Shown: positions 8,262 through 17,812, counted from the stretch's first letter. The stretch is DNA of 64,000 bases from Aliivibrio_A sp016764915 (GCA_965224595.1 OZ245058.1:620001-684000), one strand, 5' to 3'. A program made the numbers and translations. The notes: generated by a model not told the origin, from the sequence alone.

Positions 8262-9458
8262 TTAGATGTTAGTTAGACGTGCTGTATCTTCAGCGATAAC
8301 TAACTCTTCATTGGTTGAAATAACCAGTGAAGGAACACGGCTGCTATCTGTTGTGATAGTGCCCTCTTTACCAAAACGAGCTTTAAGGTTACGTTCTGTA
8401 TCAACTTCAACACCCAGAATCGCTAAACGGTTAAGTACCATTTCACGAATAGGTGCTGAGTTTTCACCAATGCCGCCGGTGAAGACGATAGCGTCTAAAC
8501 GGCCATCAAGTGTTGCGGTATAACCAGCAACGTATTTTGCAAGACGGTGACAGAAGACATCCATAGCGCGAGTCGCTTCAGGTTTGGCACCGTAGTTATC
8601 TTCAACAAAACGGCAATCTGAAGTGATTCCTGTTAGACCTTGTAGGCCAGACTCTTTAGTCAACATTGTGTTGATTTTATCAAGAGAGTAGCCTAATGAG
8701 TCGTGTAGGTGGAAGATGATCGCAGGGTCGATATCACCGCAGCGAGTTCCCATAACAAGACCTTCAAGTGGAGTAAGTCCCATAGAAGTATCGACCGACT
8801 GACCATTTTTAATCGCACAAACAGAAGCACCATTGCCTAAGTGACAGTTAATGATGTTTAGCTCTTCTACTGGTTTACCAAGAACATTGGCACACTCACG
8901 AGTGATAAATAGGTGAGAAGTACCGTGCATGCCGTAACGACGAATCGCGTGGTCAGTATAAAGGTTGTACGGAAGAGCGTATAAATAAGCTTCTTCAGGC
9001 ATTGACTGATGGAACGCAGTATCGAATACAGCAACATTTTTCAGTGCAGGGAAAGCGGCTTGTGCAGCTTTAATACCAATAATGTGAGCTGGATTATGAA
9101 GAGGAGCGAGTGCACAGCAATCTTCGATACCTTGCAGAACTTCATCAGTGATAAGTGCAGATTTAGTAAATTTCTCACCACCATGCACAACACGGTGTCC
9201 GATTGAGGTAATGCTCTGCGAAAGCTCAGGTTTAGACGCAAGAATAGATTCAACCATAAATGCAAGTGCTTCTTCATGAGCAGCGCCGTTACCTAGTTGA
9301 GCTTCGTGTTTTCCGTCCATTTTCCACTTGATGCGAGCTTCAGGAAGGTGAAGGCATTCGGCTAGACCTGTAAGGTGTTCGTCACCAGTAACAGGATCGA
9401 CAACAGCAAATTTAAGAGAAGAACTACCGCAATTTAAAACTAAAACCAGCTTAGACAT
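8262..9458 (-). CDS. ackA: Acetate kinase
   Basis: This 398-residue ASKHA-fold kinase converts acetyl phosphate and ADP to acetate and ATP. Motifs include the N-terminal VLVLNCGSSSLKFAV, the HRVVHGG region, the phosphate-binding HLGNGASVCAI and FTGGIGENSA near the C-terminus. Length is typical (about 400). It is the first gene of the ackA-pta pair. The leader, about 47 bases upstream of the ATG, holds a large inverted repeat that could regulate it. Confidence 0.97.
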   Translation of the reverse strand: MSKLVLVLNCGSSSLKFAVVDPVTGDEHLTGLAECLHLPEARIKWKMDGKHEAQLGNGAAHEEALAFMVESILASKPELSQSITSIGHRVVHGGEKFTKSALITDEVLQGIEDCCALAPLHNPAHIIGIKAAQAAFPALKNVAVFDTAFHQSMPEEAYLYALPYNLYTDHAIRRYGMHGTSHLFITRECANVLGKPVEELNIINCHLGNGASVCAIKNGQSVDTSMGLTPLEGLVMGTRCGDIDPAIIFHLHDSLGYSLDKINTMLTKESGLQGLTGITSDCRFVEDNYGAKPEATRAMDVFCHRLAKYVAGYTATLDGRLDAIVFTGGIGENSAPIREMVLNRLAILGVEVDTERNLKARFGKEGTITTDSSRVPSLVISTNEELVIAEDTARLTNI

Positions 9459-9504
9459 GTTTGCATACCTATTAATTGTCTGAAAATGTAATGTAGTATT
9501 TATG

Positions 9505-9567
9505 GACTATTTCATTCAAGAATAGTCGACATTTATGACCCGTCGTCTACTCTTGAATGAAATAGTC
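9505..9567. promoter_or_regulatory. 17-bp perfect inverted repeat with alternative pairing, upstream of ackA
   Basis: The arm at 9505-9521 is the exact reverse complement of 9551-9567, with a 29-base spacer. The first seven bases (GACTATT, 9505-9511) can also pair with AATAGTC at 9521-9527, so two hairpins compete. It lies 47-109 bases upstream of the ackA start. It may be an operator or a leader RNA switch; no binding factor can be named from sequence. Confidence 0.6.
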
Positions 9568-9715
9568 GTAAAAATCTGTATATAAGAGACACAGAGTTGG
9601 TGTGCTTTTTAGCGAAGAGTAATCAGAGTTGCCTTATCCCGAAATAAAAGCAACAATGGGTAAATAGCTAAGAAGCGCGAATGTGCGTAGGATAACAAAA
9701 AAATCAGTAAAAAAA

Positions 9716-9729
9716 TTAATATTAATCAA
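9716..9729. promoter_or_regulatory. FNR-like box upstream of yfbV
   Basis: TTAAT-ATTA-ATCAA matches the FNR consensus TTGAT-N4-ATCAA at nine of ten defined bases and is centred about 65 bases before the yfbV start. It could serve yfbV or the divergent ackA. AT-rich surroundings raise the chance of coincidence. Confidence 0.35.
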
Positions 9730-9787
9730 GTTTGTTATAGCTATTTTTTAATAATTACAAAATTTGTTGAATACGGGAGACGTTAAA

Positions 9788-10237
9788 ATGAGTGAACAAC
9801 AATTTTTATTCCGTTTTCGTGATGGTCAAAAATACATGGATAGTTGGCCTGTTCGAAAAGAGCTAGCACCAATCTTTCCAGAACAGAGAGTAATTAAAAC
9901 CACGCGTTTTGCAATCACTGTTATGCCTGCAGTTGCTGTGATCAGTATTTTAACTCAGATGGTATTTGAAAATTATGGTTCTATACCTCAAGCAATTGTA
10001 ATGGCACTGTTTGCTTTGAGTCTTCCTTTACAGGGCTTTTGGTGGCTTGGAAATCGTTCGAACACTCAGCTTCCTCCTGCTCTTGCTAGCTGGTACCGAG
10101 AACTGCACCAGAAAATCGCTGAGTCGGGTATGGCATTAGAACCGGCCAGAAAAAATCCTAGATATAAAGAGTTAGCTAAGATCTTAAATAAAGCGTTCAA
10201 ACAACTAGATAAAAATGCGTTAGAACGCTGGTTTTAA
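9788..10237 (+). CDS. yfbV: YfbV family membrane protein (UPF0208)
   Basis: The 149-residue protein matches YfbV (UPF0208), a small inner-membrane protein with two central hydrophobic segments (about residues 40-65 and 70-90), flanked by a polar N-terminus (FRFRDGQKYMDSWP) and a C-terminal helix ending DKNALERWF. E. coli YfbV has been linked to macrodomain Ter insulation. The ATG at 9788 is preceded by GGGAG at good spacing; an in-frame TTG at 9764 lies upstream of that site and is rejected. It is divergent from ackA, as in enterics. Confidence 0.88.
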   Translation: MSEQQFLFRFRDGQKYMDSWPVRKELAPIFPEQRVIKTTRFAITVMPAVAVISILTQMVFENYGSIPQAIVMALFALSLPLQGFWWLGNRSNTQLPPALASWYRELHQKIAESGMALEPARKNPRYKELAKILNKAFKQLDKNALERWF

Positions 10238-10269
10238 ATTAAATAGTTATAGTCAGTAGATATGCGTTT

Positions 10270-10296
10270 AAAGCACTCTTTTTGAGTGCTTTTTTA
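10270..10296 (+). terminator. Intrinsic terminator after yfbV
   Basis: AAGCACTC pairs with GAGTGCTT around a T-rich loop, followed by a run of T, 33 bases after the yfbV stop. Confidence 0.88.
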
Positions 10297-10534
10297 TTGC
10301 CTGTTATTTATGGATATGCAATCGCCTGTCAATTGTTAATTTCATGACCGAAGATAATGGAAATTCCGTCAATAGAACAAATAAATGATAAATATTGTTA
10401 ATAATATGTATATTTTCTGTCGTTTTTTTGGGATAAATAGATAAGGTCACAAATAAGCCAATAAAAGGCGAATAACTCAAAGTAATAAAGTGGCTACATA
10501 AAATACAGCATCGGAATATTATCAAGGAGATAGC

Positions 10535-11503
10535 ATGAAAGCGTCGAATATCATTACAGCAGCATGTATAGCAGGATCGCTTCTATTCACATCAACAACT
10601 GTTTTAGCTAAAGTGTACAAAGTGGCTGTTTCACAAATCGTGGAACATCCAGCCCTAGATTCGACTCGTCAAGGTCTATTAGACGGGCTAAAAAAGAAAG
10701 GGTTTGTTGAAGGTAAAAACTTAGAATTTGTCTATCAAACCGCGCAAGGTAATACAGCAATAGCAGTACAGATAGCTCGTCAATTTGTAGGTGAAGAACC
10801 AGACGTATTGGTCGGTATTGCAACACCAACGGCACAAGCTTTGGTTGCCGCAACTCGTAAAATTCCGGTTGTGTTTACTGCGGTAACAGATCCGCTGGGT
10901 GCTAAACTTATCAAAAATATCGACAAACCAGGCGGCAACGTAACGGGTCTTTCGGATCTTTCTCCAGTAGCACAACATGTCGATTTGATTCTTGAAATAA
11001 TGCCAAACGTAAAGTCAATTGGTGTCGTTTATAACCCTGGTGAATCGAATGCTGTTACTTTGGTGAAACTACTAAAAGATGCGGCTGCTGCAAAAGGGTT
11101 AAAAGTGATTGAAGCGACTGCGCTTAAGAGTGCTGATGTACAATCAGCGACACAGATTATTGTTGAAAAGTCTGATGTGATTTATGCCGCTGTTGATAAC
11201 ACGGTAGCGAGCGCCATCGATGGCATGATTGTTGCGGCTAATATGGCAAAGACTCCAGTATTTGGTGGCTCTACAACTTATATTGAAAATGGTGCTTATG
11301 CTGCGCTGGGTTTTGACTACTATCAGGTAGGTCTTCAAACCGCAGATTATGTTGCTGCAATTTTGAATGGTAAAAAGCCTGGTGATTTGGCTGTTAAGGT
11401 TGCTGAAGGTTCAGACTTAGTATTGAACAAAAAAGCAGCGGCAAAACTGGGTATTACTTTTCCTGACAGCGTTAAGTCTCGTGCGACTAAAATCGTAGAG
11501 TAG
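10535..11503 (+). CDS. ABC importer substrate-binding protein (TrpX-like family)
   Basis: The 322-residue periplasmic protein has a cleavable signal peptide (KASNIITAACIAGSLLFTSTTVLA) and the two-lobed ABC_sub_bind fold: KVAVSQIVEHPALDS, LVGIATPTAQAL, IPVVFTAVTDPLGA, and a second lobe with SIGVVYNPGESN. This family (pfam ABC_sub_bind) is linked to aromatic amino acids (TrpX) in Firmicutes; the true ligand here cannot be read from sequence. It is followed by a permease and an ATPase in the same direction, forming a complete importer. An AAGGAG ribosome site precedes the ATG. Confidence 0.85.
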   Translation: MKASNIITAACIAGSLLFTSTTVLAKVYKVAVSQIVEHPALDSTRQGLLDGLKKKGFVEGKNLEFVYQTAQGNTAIAVQIARQFVGEEPDVLVGIATPTAQALVAATRKIPVVFTAVTDPLGAKLIKNIDKPGGNVTGLSDLSPVAQHVDLILEIMPNVKSIGVVYNPGESNAVTLVKLLKDAAAAKGLKVIEATALKSADVQSATQIIVEKSDVIYAAVDNTVASAIDGMIVAANMAKTPVFGGSTTYIENGAYAALGFDYYQVGLQTADYVAAILNGKKPGDLAVKVAEGSDLVLNKKAAAKLGITFPDSVKSRATKIVE

Positions 11504-11559
11504 GTGTTGCTGGTTATCAATGCCAGTATCAATCTAATAGCAGTATAAAGGGAGTTTTA

Positions 11560-12459
11560 ATGTCTGCTTTTGCTTTTTTTGGAACCTTAGAAATAGGGCT
11601 AGTATATGGGCTGGTGGCACTGGGCGTTTATCTCACCTTTCGAGTTCTGGATTTTCCTGACTTGAGTGTTGATGGTAGCTTTCCTATGGGTGCTGCCGTT
11701 GCTGCAACAGCAATTGTTTCAGGTGTAAATCCATGGATAGCAACCGTTTTTGCTATTATTGCAGGTGGGATGACCGGGCTTGTAACCGGTTTTTTGGCCG
11801 TTCGATGCGGTATATTACATCTACTCGCTAGTATCTTAACGATGATCGCTGCTTTTTCTATTAACATTCGAATAATGGGACGTCCCAATATAGCACTGTT
11901 AGGCGAAGAGACAATTTTAACACCTTTTGAGAACATGGGGCTCGATCCTATGTATGCTCGTCCTTTAGTGGTTGGCGTACTCGTTCTATTAAGTGCATGG
12001 TTCATTATTCGTCTATTGGCCAGTGATTTTGGCTTGGCACTTCGTGCAACGGGTGTGAATAGCCGCATGGTTAATGCACAAGGCGGCAGCACCGGATTTT
12101 ACACCTACTTTGGTTTGGCACTTTCAAATGCACTTGTCGGCTTTTCAGGTGCGCTTTTCGCTCAAACCAACAGTTTTGCGGATGTCACTTCTGGTGTTGG
12201 TACGATTGTCGTTGGTCTTGCGGCGGTAATTCTCGGTCAAACTTTGATTCCGGGAAGAAAAATATGGGTAGCCGTTGTTGCTGTCATATTAGGTTCTATT
12301 CTATACCGTTTAGCGGTTGCATTTGCACTTAGTAGTGGCATGTTTGGGTTGAAAGCATCGGATCTTAACTTAGTGACGGCGGTTCTCGTTGCAGTTGCGC
12401 TGGTTGCACCGAAAATGAAAAACAAATTTCGTTCGAAAAAATCAGTCTCTCAAGTGTAG
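11560..12459 (+). CDS. ABC importer permease, branched-chain (BPD_transp_2) family
   Basis: The 299-residue integral membrane protein has about eight hydrophobic segments and the motifs GLVYGLVALGVYLTFRVLDFPD and DLSVDGSFPMGAA, characteristic of permeases paired with ABC_sub_bind proteins. The cytoplasmic coupling loop near LALRATGVNSRMV should contact the ATPase encoded next. It has a GGGAG-type ribosome site, lies 56 bases after the binding protein and 16 bases before the ATPase, and is surely in one operon with them. Confidence 0.87.
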   Translation: MSAFAFFGTLEIGLVYGLVALGVYLTFRVLDFPDLSVDGSFPMGAAVAATAIVSGVNPWIATVFAIIAGGMTGLVTGFLAVRCGILHLLASILTMIAAFSINIRIMGRPNIALLGEETILTPFENMGLDPMYARPLVVGVLVLLSAWFIIRLLASDFGLALRATGVNSRMVNAQGGSTGFYTYFGLALSNALVGFSGALFAQTNSFADVTSGVGTIVVGLAAVILGQTLIPGRKIWVAVVAVILGSILYRLAVAFALSSGMFGLKASDLNLVTAVLVAVALVAPKMKNKFRSKKSVSQV

Positions 12460-12475
12460 GTAAAGAGGAGAAATT

Positions 12476-13270
12476 ATGATTCAGTTAGATAATATCCAAG
12501 TTACCTTTAATGAAGGCACTATTCTTGAGAATAAGGCGTTACGAGGCGTGACACTTGAAGTTCCAGAGCATCAATTTTTAACCGTCATTGGCTCAAATGG
12601 TGCGGGAAAATCAACCTTGTTAGGTGCGGTTACTGGTGAAACTCCTATGGTCGCTGGCAATGTAAGCATTGATGATCATGACGTTACTCGCCAAAGTGTG
12701 TATCAAAGAGCTCAATATGCAGCGCGCGTATTTCAAGATCCTCTTGCAGGAACTTGCGGTGCATTAACGATAGAAGAGAATATGGCCTTAGCCTATAGCC
12801 GAGGTAAAACTCGAACATGGAAATTAGCGCTGTCAACCAATCGTCGAAAACTGTTCCAAGAGAGAATCAGCATTCTAGGGTTAGGTCTGGAGGACAGATT
12901 AAGTGACAGCATTGGTCTACTTTCCGGTGGTCAACGTCAAGCAGTGAGTCTGATTATGGCGACATTGTCAGACAGCAAACTGTTGCTGTTGGACGAACAT
13001 ACCGCAGCACTTGACCCGAGAATGGCTGTTTTTGTTATCAATTTAACCAAAAAAGTGGTTAAAGATTTCGATTTGACCGTGATGATGGTGACGCACTCGA
13101 TGAAAGACGCACTTGCGTGTGGCGATAGAACTGTGATGCTTCATCAAGGGAAAGTGGTATTGGATGTCGCAGGCGAGCAACGTGCCAATATGGATGTGAA
13201 AGACCTTCTTGAGATGTTTTCTAAAGTCAGAGGTGAAGAGCTGGCTGACGACAGTTTATTATTAAATTAG
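12476..13270 (+). CDS. ABC importer ATP-binding protein
   Basis: The 264-residue cytosolic ATPase energises the importer. Walker A is GSNGAGKST (about residues 38-46), the signature is LLSGGQRQAVSL, Walker B is LLLLDEHTAALDP with the catalytic Glu, and the switch His is in MMVTHSM. It follows the permease by 16 bases with a GAGGAG ribosome site. A strong terminator ends the operon. Confidence 0.9.
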   Translation: MIQLDNIQVTFNEGTILENKALRGVTLEVPEHQFLTVIGSNGAGKSTLLGAVTGETPMVAGNVSIDDHDVTRQSVYQRAQYAARVFQDPLAGTCGALTIEENMALAYSRGKTRTWKLALSTNRRKLFQERISILGLGLEDRLSDSIGLLSGGQRQAVSLIMATLSDSKLLLLDEHTAALDPRMAVFVINLTKKVVKDFDLTVMMVTHSMKDALACGDRTVMLHQGKVVLDVAGEQRANMDVKDLLEMFSKVRGEELADDSLLLN

Positions 13271-13293
13271 CCATAGTAAATATACGGGCTTTA

Positions 13294-13325
13294 AAAAGGT
13301 AAGACGAATGTCTTACCTTTTTTTA
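13294..13325 (+). terminator. Intrinsic terminator after the ABC importer operon
   Basis: A 12-bp stem, AAAAGGTAAGAC with GTCTTACCTTTT, closes a GAAT tetraloop and is followed by further T residues. Confidence 0.92.
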
Positions 13326-13472
13326 TGCCGATATAGAAAATTTCAGCAAATTTTTAGAATCTTATATTGCAAAAATGAGGTGCACAAAGTCACAAAACAA
13401 ATAATCAGAAGCCTATAATCACTCGATATATTCAACCACTCCTCTTATTTTTCACTCGGTCCTTAAAACTAC

Positions 13473-14882
13473 ATGGCTAAATTGCAGCAATTTCAGCGGT
13501 TAAAACATCGATTATCACCTAGGCTTTATACCACCAAATATGACTATATGGTGCTACTAGGCCTTTCTGCGTTGGTCGGCGCGACGACAGGTTGTATTGT
13601 TGCTCTGTTTGAAGGCGCAATTCTATGGGTTGCTGAACAGAGAATGTCACTTCTGCATGGTTATCAACTGCCACCGCTCGTTGTCATGATCTTAGCGGTG
13701 TTAATGGGGGCATTGATGGTTGCGATTGCTTTTTGGATGACCTGCAAGTTGGCGCCAGAAGTAGCGGGTAGTGGTATCCAGCACATAGAGGGAGCACTGG
13801 ATGGCATTCACGATATTCGTTGGAAAAGAGTACTGCCAGTTAAGTTTATTGCGGGTTCATTGGCCATTGGTTCGGGCATGATCTTAGGTCGAGAAGGACC
13901 GTCAATTCAAATAGGTGGCTCAATTGGACGTATGTTTTCTGATACGGCGAAACGTTACAAACATGGTAAACATATTTTAACCGCAGCGGGCGCTGCTGCG
14001 GGTTTGGCCGCCGCATTTAATGCGCCACTTGCGGGCATCTTGTTTGTAATCGAAGAGATGCGTCCTCAGTTTAAATACAACATGACCTCAATTAAGTGCG
14101 TAACATTAGCCACTGCAGCAGCCACTATAGTGATGCGCTCGTTGCATGGACAAAGCGCAGTCATGGATATTCCTCACTTTGATGTGCCGCCCCTTAATTC
14201 GTTGTGGCTGTTTCTATTGCTCGGTACGATCTTTGGTATTGTTGGTGTCAATTTTAATAAATGGATACTGAAAAGCACCGAATATTTAAGAGCAAAGCAG
14301 GCGAATAAAACATCAAGAATTGTGCTGACAGGCGCAATATTTGGTGGCCTATTTACCCTGCTACAAATGATAAGACCCGAAGTGTCTGGTAGTGGCATTG
14401 AGTTGATCACTGAGTTATTTCAAAACCCACTAGCTTGGCTTATTATGGTGCTGCTATTTGTTGTGAGGGTGTTTGGTACTGTCGCGTGTTTTGCTTCTGG
14501 TGCACCAGGGGGCGTATTTGCACCCATGTTAACGTTAGGGACTTTGCTTGGTTTAGCTTATGGAACCATTGCTGCAACGTTGTTTCCAGACTTTGTTTCA
14601 GAACCTGGTGTTTATGCGGTGGCGGGAATGGGTGCACTTTTTGCCGCAACGGTGAGAGCGCCAGTAACGGGTATTATCTTAGTGGTTGAGATGACCGATA
14701 ATTATCAATTGATCTTACCGTTATTAATGACTTGTTTGGGTGCAACTTTTGTTGCTCAGGCACTTGGCGGGAAACCGTTATACTCTGAGCTGTTGAAACT
14801 CTCATTAATTACCAATAAAGAGGTGAAGCGTCAAGCGAACGAAGAGGCTGGGTTAAATACCCCCAGCTCTAAAAGTCACTAG
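13473..14882 (+). CDS. clcA: ClcA-type H+/Cl- exchange transporter
   Basis: This 469-residue inner-membrane ClC antiporter supports extreme acid resistance in enterics. Selectivity motifs are GSGIQHIEG, GREGPSIQIGG (the gating Glu) and GAPGGVFAPML; the proton-path Glu is in FVIEEMRPQF and the C-terminal Tyr in GGKPLYSELL. All key residues of E. coli ClcA are present, so it should be an exchanger and not a channel. No clear ribosome site precedes the ATG at 13473; no better in-frame start is obvious. It is convergent with yajD, five bases apart. Confidence 0.93.
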   Translation: MAKLQQFQRLKHRLSPRLYTTKYDYMVLLGLSALVGATTGCIVALFEGAILWVAEQRMSLLHGYQLPPLVVMILAVLMGALMVAIAFWMTCKLAPEVAGSGIQHIEGALDGIHDIRWKRVLPVKFIAGSLAIGSGMILGREGPSIQIGGSIGRMFSDTAKRYKHGKHILTAAGAAAGLAAAFNAPLAGILFVIEEMRPQFKYNMTSIKCVTLATAAATIVMRSLHGQSAVMDIPHFDVPPLNSLWLFLLLGTIFGIVGVNFNKWILKSTEYLRAKQANKTSRIVLTGAIFGGLFTLLQMIRPEVSGSGIELITELFQNPLAWLIMVLLFVVRVFGTVACFASGAPGGVFAPMLTLGTLLGLAYGTIAATLFPDFVSEPGVYAVAGMGALFAATVRAPVTGIILVVEMTDNYQLILPLLMTCLGATFVAQALGGKPLYSELLKLSLITNKEVKRQANEEAGLNTPSSKSH

Positions 14883-14886
14883 ATCG

Positions 14887-15252
14887 TTACTTCTTCATCA
14901 TCGATTTCAAATCTGAAAAAGGGTTATGAGTGGCCACTTGATGGTCATCTTCTCCCGCTTTAATTTCAGAACCGAACTGATCATGCTCTGTGTATTTTGA
15001 GTGCTCGTGATCGTGACAAAACAGGCATAATAGCTCCCAATTGTTGCCATCATTCGGGTTATTGGTGTGATCCGAATCTTTATGATGAACGGTTAACTCA
15101 CGCAAATTTGAATAGACAAACTCTCGAGCGCAATTGCCACATACCCAAGGAAACAGTTTGAGCGCTTTTTCTCGATAACCGTGCTCATTTTTTGCATAAC
15201 TGGCACTGCTGCCATAAAAATCAGAAGACATACTTCTACCTATTACTGTCAA
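14887..15252 (-). CDS. yajD: YajD-like HNH nuclease family protein
   Basis: The 121-residue protein matches YajD. It has a zinc-binding CGNCAREF pair, the HNH core (TVHHKDSDHTNNPNDGNNWELLC) and a second cysteine pair with LFCHDHEHSKY. HNH proteins of this type are predicted DNA endonucleases, but YajD has no established substrate. It is a stand-alone gene on the minus strand. Confidence 0.88.
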   Translation of the reverse strand: MTVIGRSMSSDFYGSSASYAKNEHGYREKALKLFPWVCGNCAREFVYSNLRELTVHHKDSDHTNNPNDGNNWELLCLFCHDHEHSKYTEHDQFGSEIKAGEDDHQVATHNPFSDLKSMMKK

Positions 15253-15319
15253 TTTTCTCTAGTTTACCGCTGTTACTCATGGAAGTAATCGTTTTTTTCC
15301 GTTGTTTTGAGCCGCCGAC

Positions 15320-15781
15320 CTAAACGTCAATGGCGGTATTGTCAGGAGAAAACTTGGTGGTTACGATGCGCAGTGCAGTCAAAATAGTGATAACAAAGAT
15401 GCTAAGCAGAACTTCATTAACCTCATACTCTCGGTACCATAAACTGATCAATTCACCGATGAGTACGACTAGAGCCACATCAAGAATGAAGGTCACTTTG
15501 ACTCGTCCAAGCAGTAGATAAGATTGGAATAGTCGTATTAACTCCAGGGAAGCCAAAATAATCACCACATCTTTTATCATGCTTTCAGCGCCATGAGACC
15601 AATTGTTGTGCTGATACGCATGAAAAAGGTGAACTAATAGATTGCAGAAGCCGAGTAGAATCCATAAGTAGATAGCAATCATTAGAATGCCGACTAAAAA
15701 TCCGATAATACGTGAGTGCCAATCACTGTTTAATAGAAAGGTGTGGTAACGACGGTTTGTGGTTGTGGTATTTGATGTCAT
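15320..15781 (-). CDS. psiE: PsiE family membrane protein
   Basis: The 153-residue protein matches the phosphate-starvation-inducible PsiE family. It has four hydrophobic helices (about residues 27-50, 70-90, 100-115 and 122-140) with SMIKDVVIILASLELIRLFQ-type spacing and a conserved LWYREYEVNEVLLS loop. The ATG at 15781 (MTSNTTTTNRRYH) is favoured over a TTG four codons upstream. Its function is unknown beyond regulation by phosphate and cAMP in E. coli. No Pho box was searched for by computation. Confidence 0.85.
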   Translation of the reverse strand: MTSNTTTTNRRYHTFLLNSDWHSRIIGFLVGILMIAIYLWILLGFCNLLVHLFHAYQHNNWSHGAESMIKDVVIILASLELIRLFQSYLLLGRVKVTFILDVALVVLIGELISLWYREYEVNEVLLSIFVITILTALRIVTTKFSPDNTAIDV

Positions 15782-15861
15782 CTCTATTCCCAAAGTAGGT
15801 GTTTGGCAATAGAGTGCATCGCGTTGATGTCAGAAATATGAAAGCAGAGGTAGAGTCGTGT

Positions 15862-16827
15862 TTATGGAAGACACCGCAGATCGCTGTTTCGATCCTTCAG
15901 CTGTTTAAATGAAGCCGCCATATTCTCTTTTTTGACAAATCGAGTGGGCGGTGGCAATACCAACAATTGATAATCTGTGCTGTCACTCTTAATGGTTTGA
16001 TTAACATCAATAGGCGTGACAATGACAACGTTCAGTTGTGGGGCTCTTGCCAAAATACTGGCAGCAGTACCTAAACCATTCTCGATGTGAAATTTCCCAG
16101 CAATATGGATAAGTTGTGAGCCTGAGTGCATGCTGAGGTATTCAACGATACTGTCTGCCATTGTTTCATCCCAAGTGACTTGAGCGGCATATTGATTGAG
16201 ATTTTGTGCTTCAGTCCCGTGATGCATAGAGGCTAAAAAATGACGCTTATACGGAGATTCTTCGAGTAAAATTGAACTGGCGAGCCACTCTCGTTGATCT
16301 GCAGGTAACTTATTAAGATAACCTATGCCTTCTCTGCCAATGCATCTGACAATATCTTTCGGTGCGTTGGCGGCAATGACATCTAACTGATTTGTTTTAG
16401 CAAACTCGACCAAAGGGCGGTAATCGCTCTCATAATTTGGCCAAGCATTGGCTTGAGTGATGAGTGTCTGCTCACCGATCTCTTGGTTAAGGTATTGGTT
16501 GATTACTGTTTGCTTATCACGGGTAAATTGTTCCATAGAGAGTGCAACATTTTGGTTTTGCTGATAGAGAGATCGTAATAGGTCAGTTTGAAAGCGATGA
16601 ACAGCGGGATGGGTATGCCATTCTCCAATTAATATTACATCTGCACTTTTGAGTTGCTCAGTAAAACTTGAAAGGTCAATGTTTTGCTGATTAGGCGTGC
16701 TAAGTTGGTAGTCGTAAAAGGTCTCAACCGTTGATGATGAAAGACTTGAATGAGGCTCTATAATCGATGAGCAGCCACTTAAAAATAGAACTAGGCTGAC
16801 AATAAATATAACATTTTTATTCAACAC
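15862..16827 (-). CDS. ChaN-like iron/heme-associated lipoprotein
   Basis: The 321-residue lipoprotein begins with a short signal and a lipobox (LFLSGCSS), so it should be membrane anchored. The mature part matches the ChaN family: DVILIGEWHTHPAVHRFQ near the N-terminus, MEQFTRDKQ and a C-terminal HIAGKFHIENGLG. ChaN proteins bind heme and are often near iron-uptake genes; no iron genes are nearby here. The start is GTG (or TTG one codon later), with GAGGT upstream. Confidence 0.82.
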   Translation of the reverse strand: MLNKNVIFIVSLVLFLSGCSSIIEPHSSLSSSTVETFYDYQLSTPNQQNIDLSSFTEQLKSADVILIGEWHTHPAVHRFQTDLLRSLYQQNQNVALSMEQFTRDKQTVINQYLNQEIGEQTLITQANAWPNYESDYRPLVEFAKTNQLDVIAANAPKDIVRCIGREGIGYLNKLPADQREWLASSILLEESPYKRHFLASMHHGTEAQNLNQYAAQVTWDETMADSIVEYLSMHSGSQLIHIAGKFHIENGLGTAASILARAPQLNVVIVTPIDVNQTIKSDSTDYQLLVLPPPTRFVKKENMAASFKQLKDRNSDLRCLP

Positions 16828-16900
16828 AGGTTACCTCATAAAATGAGTGGTAGAGAATAATTGAGTATTTGGTTATCGTCAATCTAAATGAGAATTAATA

Positions 16901-17719
16901 TCAAATAACTTTTTTATACACTCTCAACATGAAATCCGCCTCACATTCAAAAGAGGACACTAATTGTAGAGTGTCTTTGTACTCTTGACTGGCTTTCCAG
17001 GCAAAAGGAGTCATCTGTAGCAGTGATAAAGCCTCTTCTCCTGACAGTGACATGGTGTAGGATAGTTTTTCTTCAAGCTCTAGCTCAAAGCCTGCAATAA
17101 CTTCTGGTTCTTCTGAGTGAAGACGCACATCTTGGTAGACCGCTTCTCTAAGCTGGAAAAGATGGCGACTGGCAGGAGTAACTGTAATGATTTTTCCGGT
17201 TGCTTTGAGCGTGCGTTGCAGCTCTTGTTCTTTATACGGAGCATAGATTCGTACCACCGCATCGAGTGAGTGATCAGCAAATGGAAGTTTATGGCTCGAA
17301 GCGACACAAAATTGGCAGTTATGATAACGTTTTGCGGCGTATTTTATGGCTATCTTGGAGATGTCTAAACCAAACATCGTTACATTGGTTTGATCTTTTA
17401 ACTGCTCAGCAATTTCAGTGGTGTAGTAACCTTCACCACAGCCGATATCTAAAACCGCAGTCGCTTCTTCATGGATATTTTGTTTGCACAGTCTTGCCAC
17501 CGCTTGTTGCATAGGTTGGTAATGGCTGGCTTCTAAGAATTGACGCCTTGCTTGCATCATCTCTTTGTTATCACCAGGGTTTTTTGAGCGTTTATGGTGG
17601 GCAGGCATTAAATTAACATAACCCTCTTTTGCGACATCAAATTGATGATTATTGTCGCAGCGTAATTGGACATTAGTGTTGGTTAATGGCAGTTGGCATA
17701 ACGGGCAGAGATAAGACAT
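16901..17719 (-). CDS. rlmA: 23S rRNA (guanine-745-N1)-methyltransferase
   Basis: The 272-residue enzyme uses SAM to methylate G745 of 23S rRNA. The N-terminal zinc finger (CPLCQLPL, then C and H in LRCDNNHQF) and the Rossmann SAM site VLDIGCGEGYYT are visible, followed by VRIYAPYKEQEL of the RlmA family. I chose the ATG at 17719 because it starts with the zinc finger (MSYLCPLC) and has AAGG upstream; an upstream in-frame start at 17776 only adds a non-conserved tail. Confidence 0.92.
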   Translation of the reverse strand: MSYLCPLCQLPLTNTNVQLRCDNNHQFDVAKEGYVNLMPAHHKRSKNPGDNKEMMQARRQFLEASHYQPMQQAVARLCKQNIHEEATAVLDIGCGEGYYTTEIAEQLKDQTNVTMFGLDISKIAIKYAAKRYHNCQFCVASSHKLPFADHSLDAVVRIYAPYKEQELQRTLKATGKIITVTPASRHLFQLREAVYQDVRLHSEEPEVIAGFELELEEKLSYTMSLSGEEALSLLQMTPFAWKASQEYKDTLQLVSSFECEADFMLRVYKKVI

Positions 17720-17812
17720 AAAATAACCTTGTGATAAACGCGAGGCAAGTGTACTTCGAGCGATGATTTGCTGCAAGAGGGGAGCAAGATTCTCCCCTTA
17801 GTTGATGGGTAT

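Noticed and set aside
11628..12092. 154-codon open frame opposite the ABC permease gene
   Set aside because: It lies wholly antisense to a clear permease gene and shows only the composition expected of a complementary strand.
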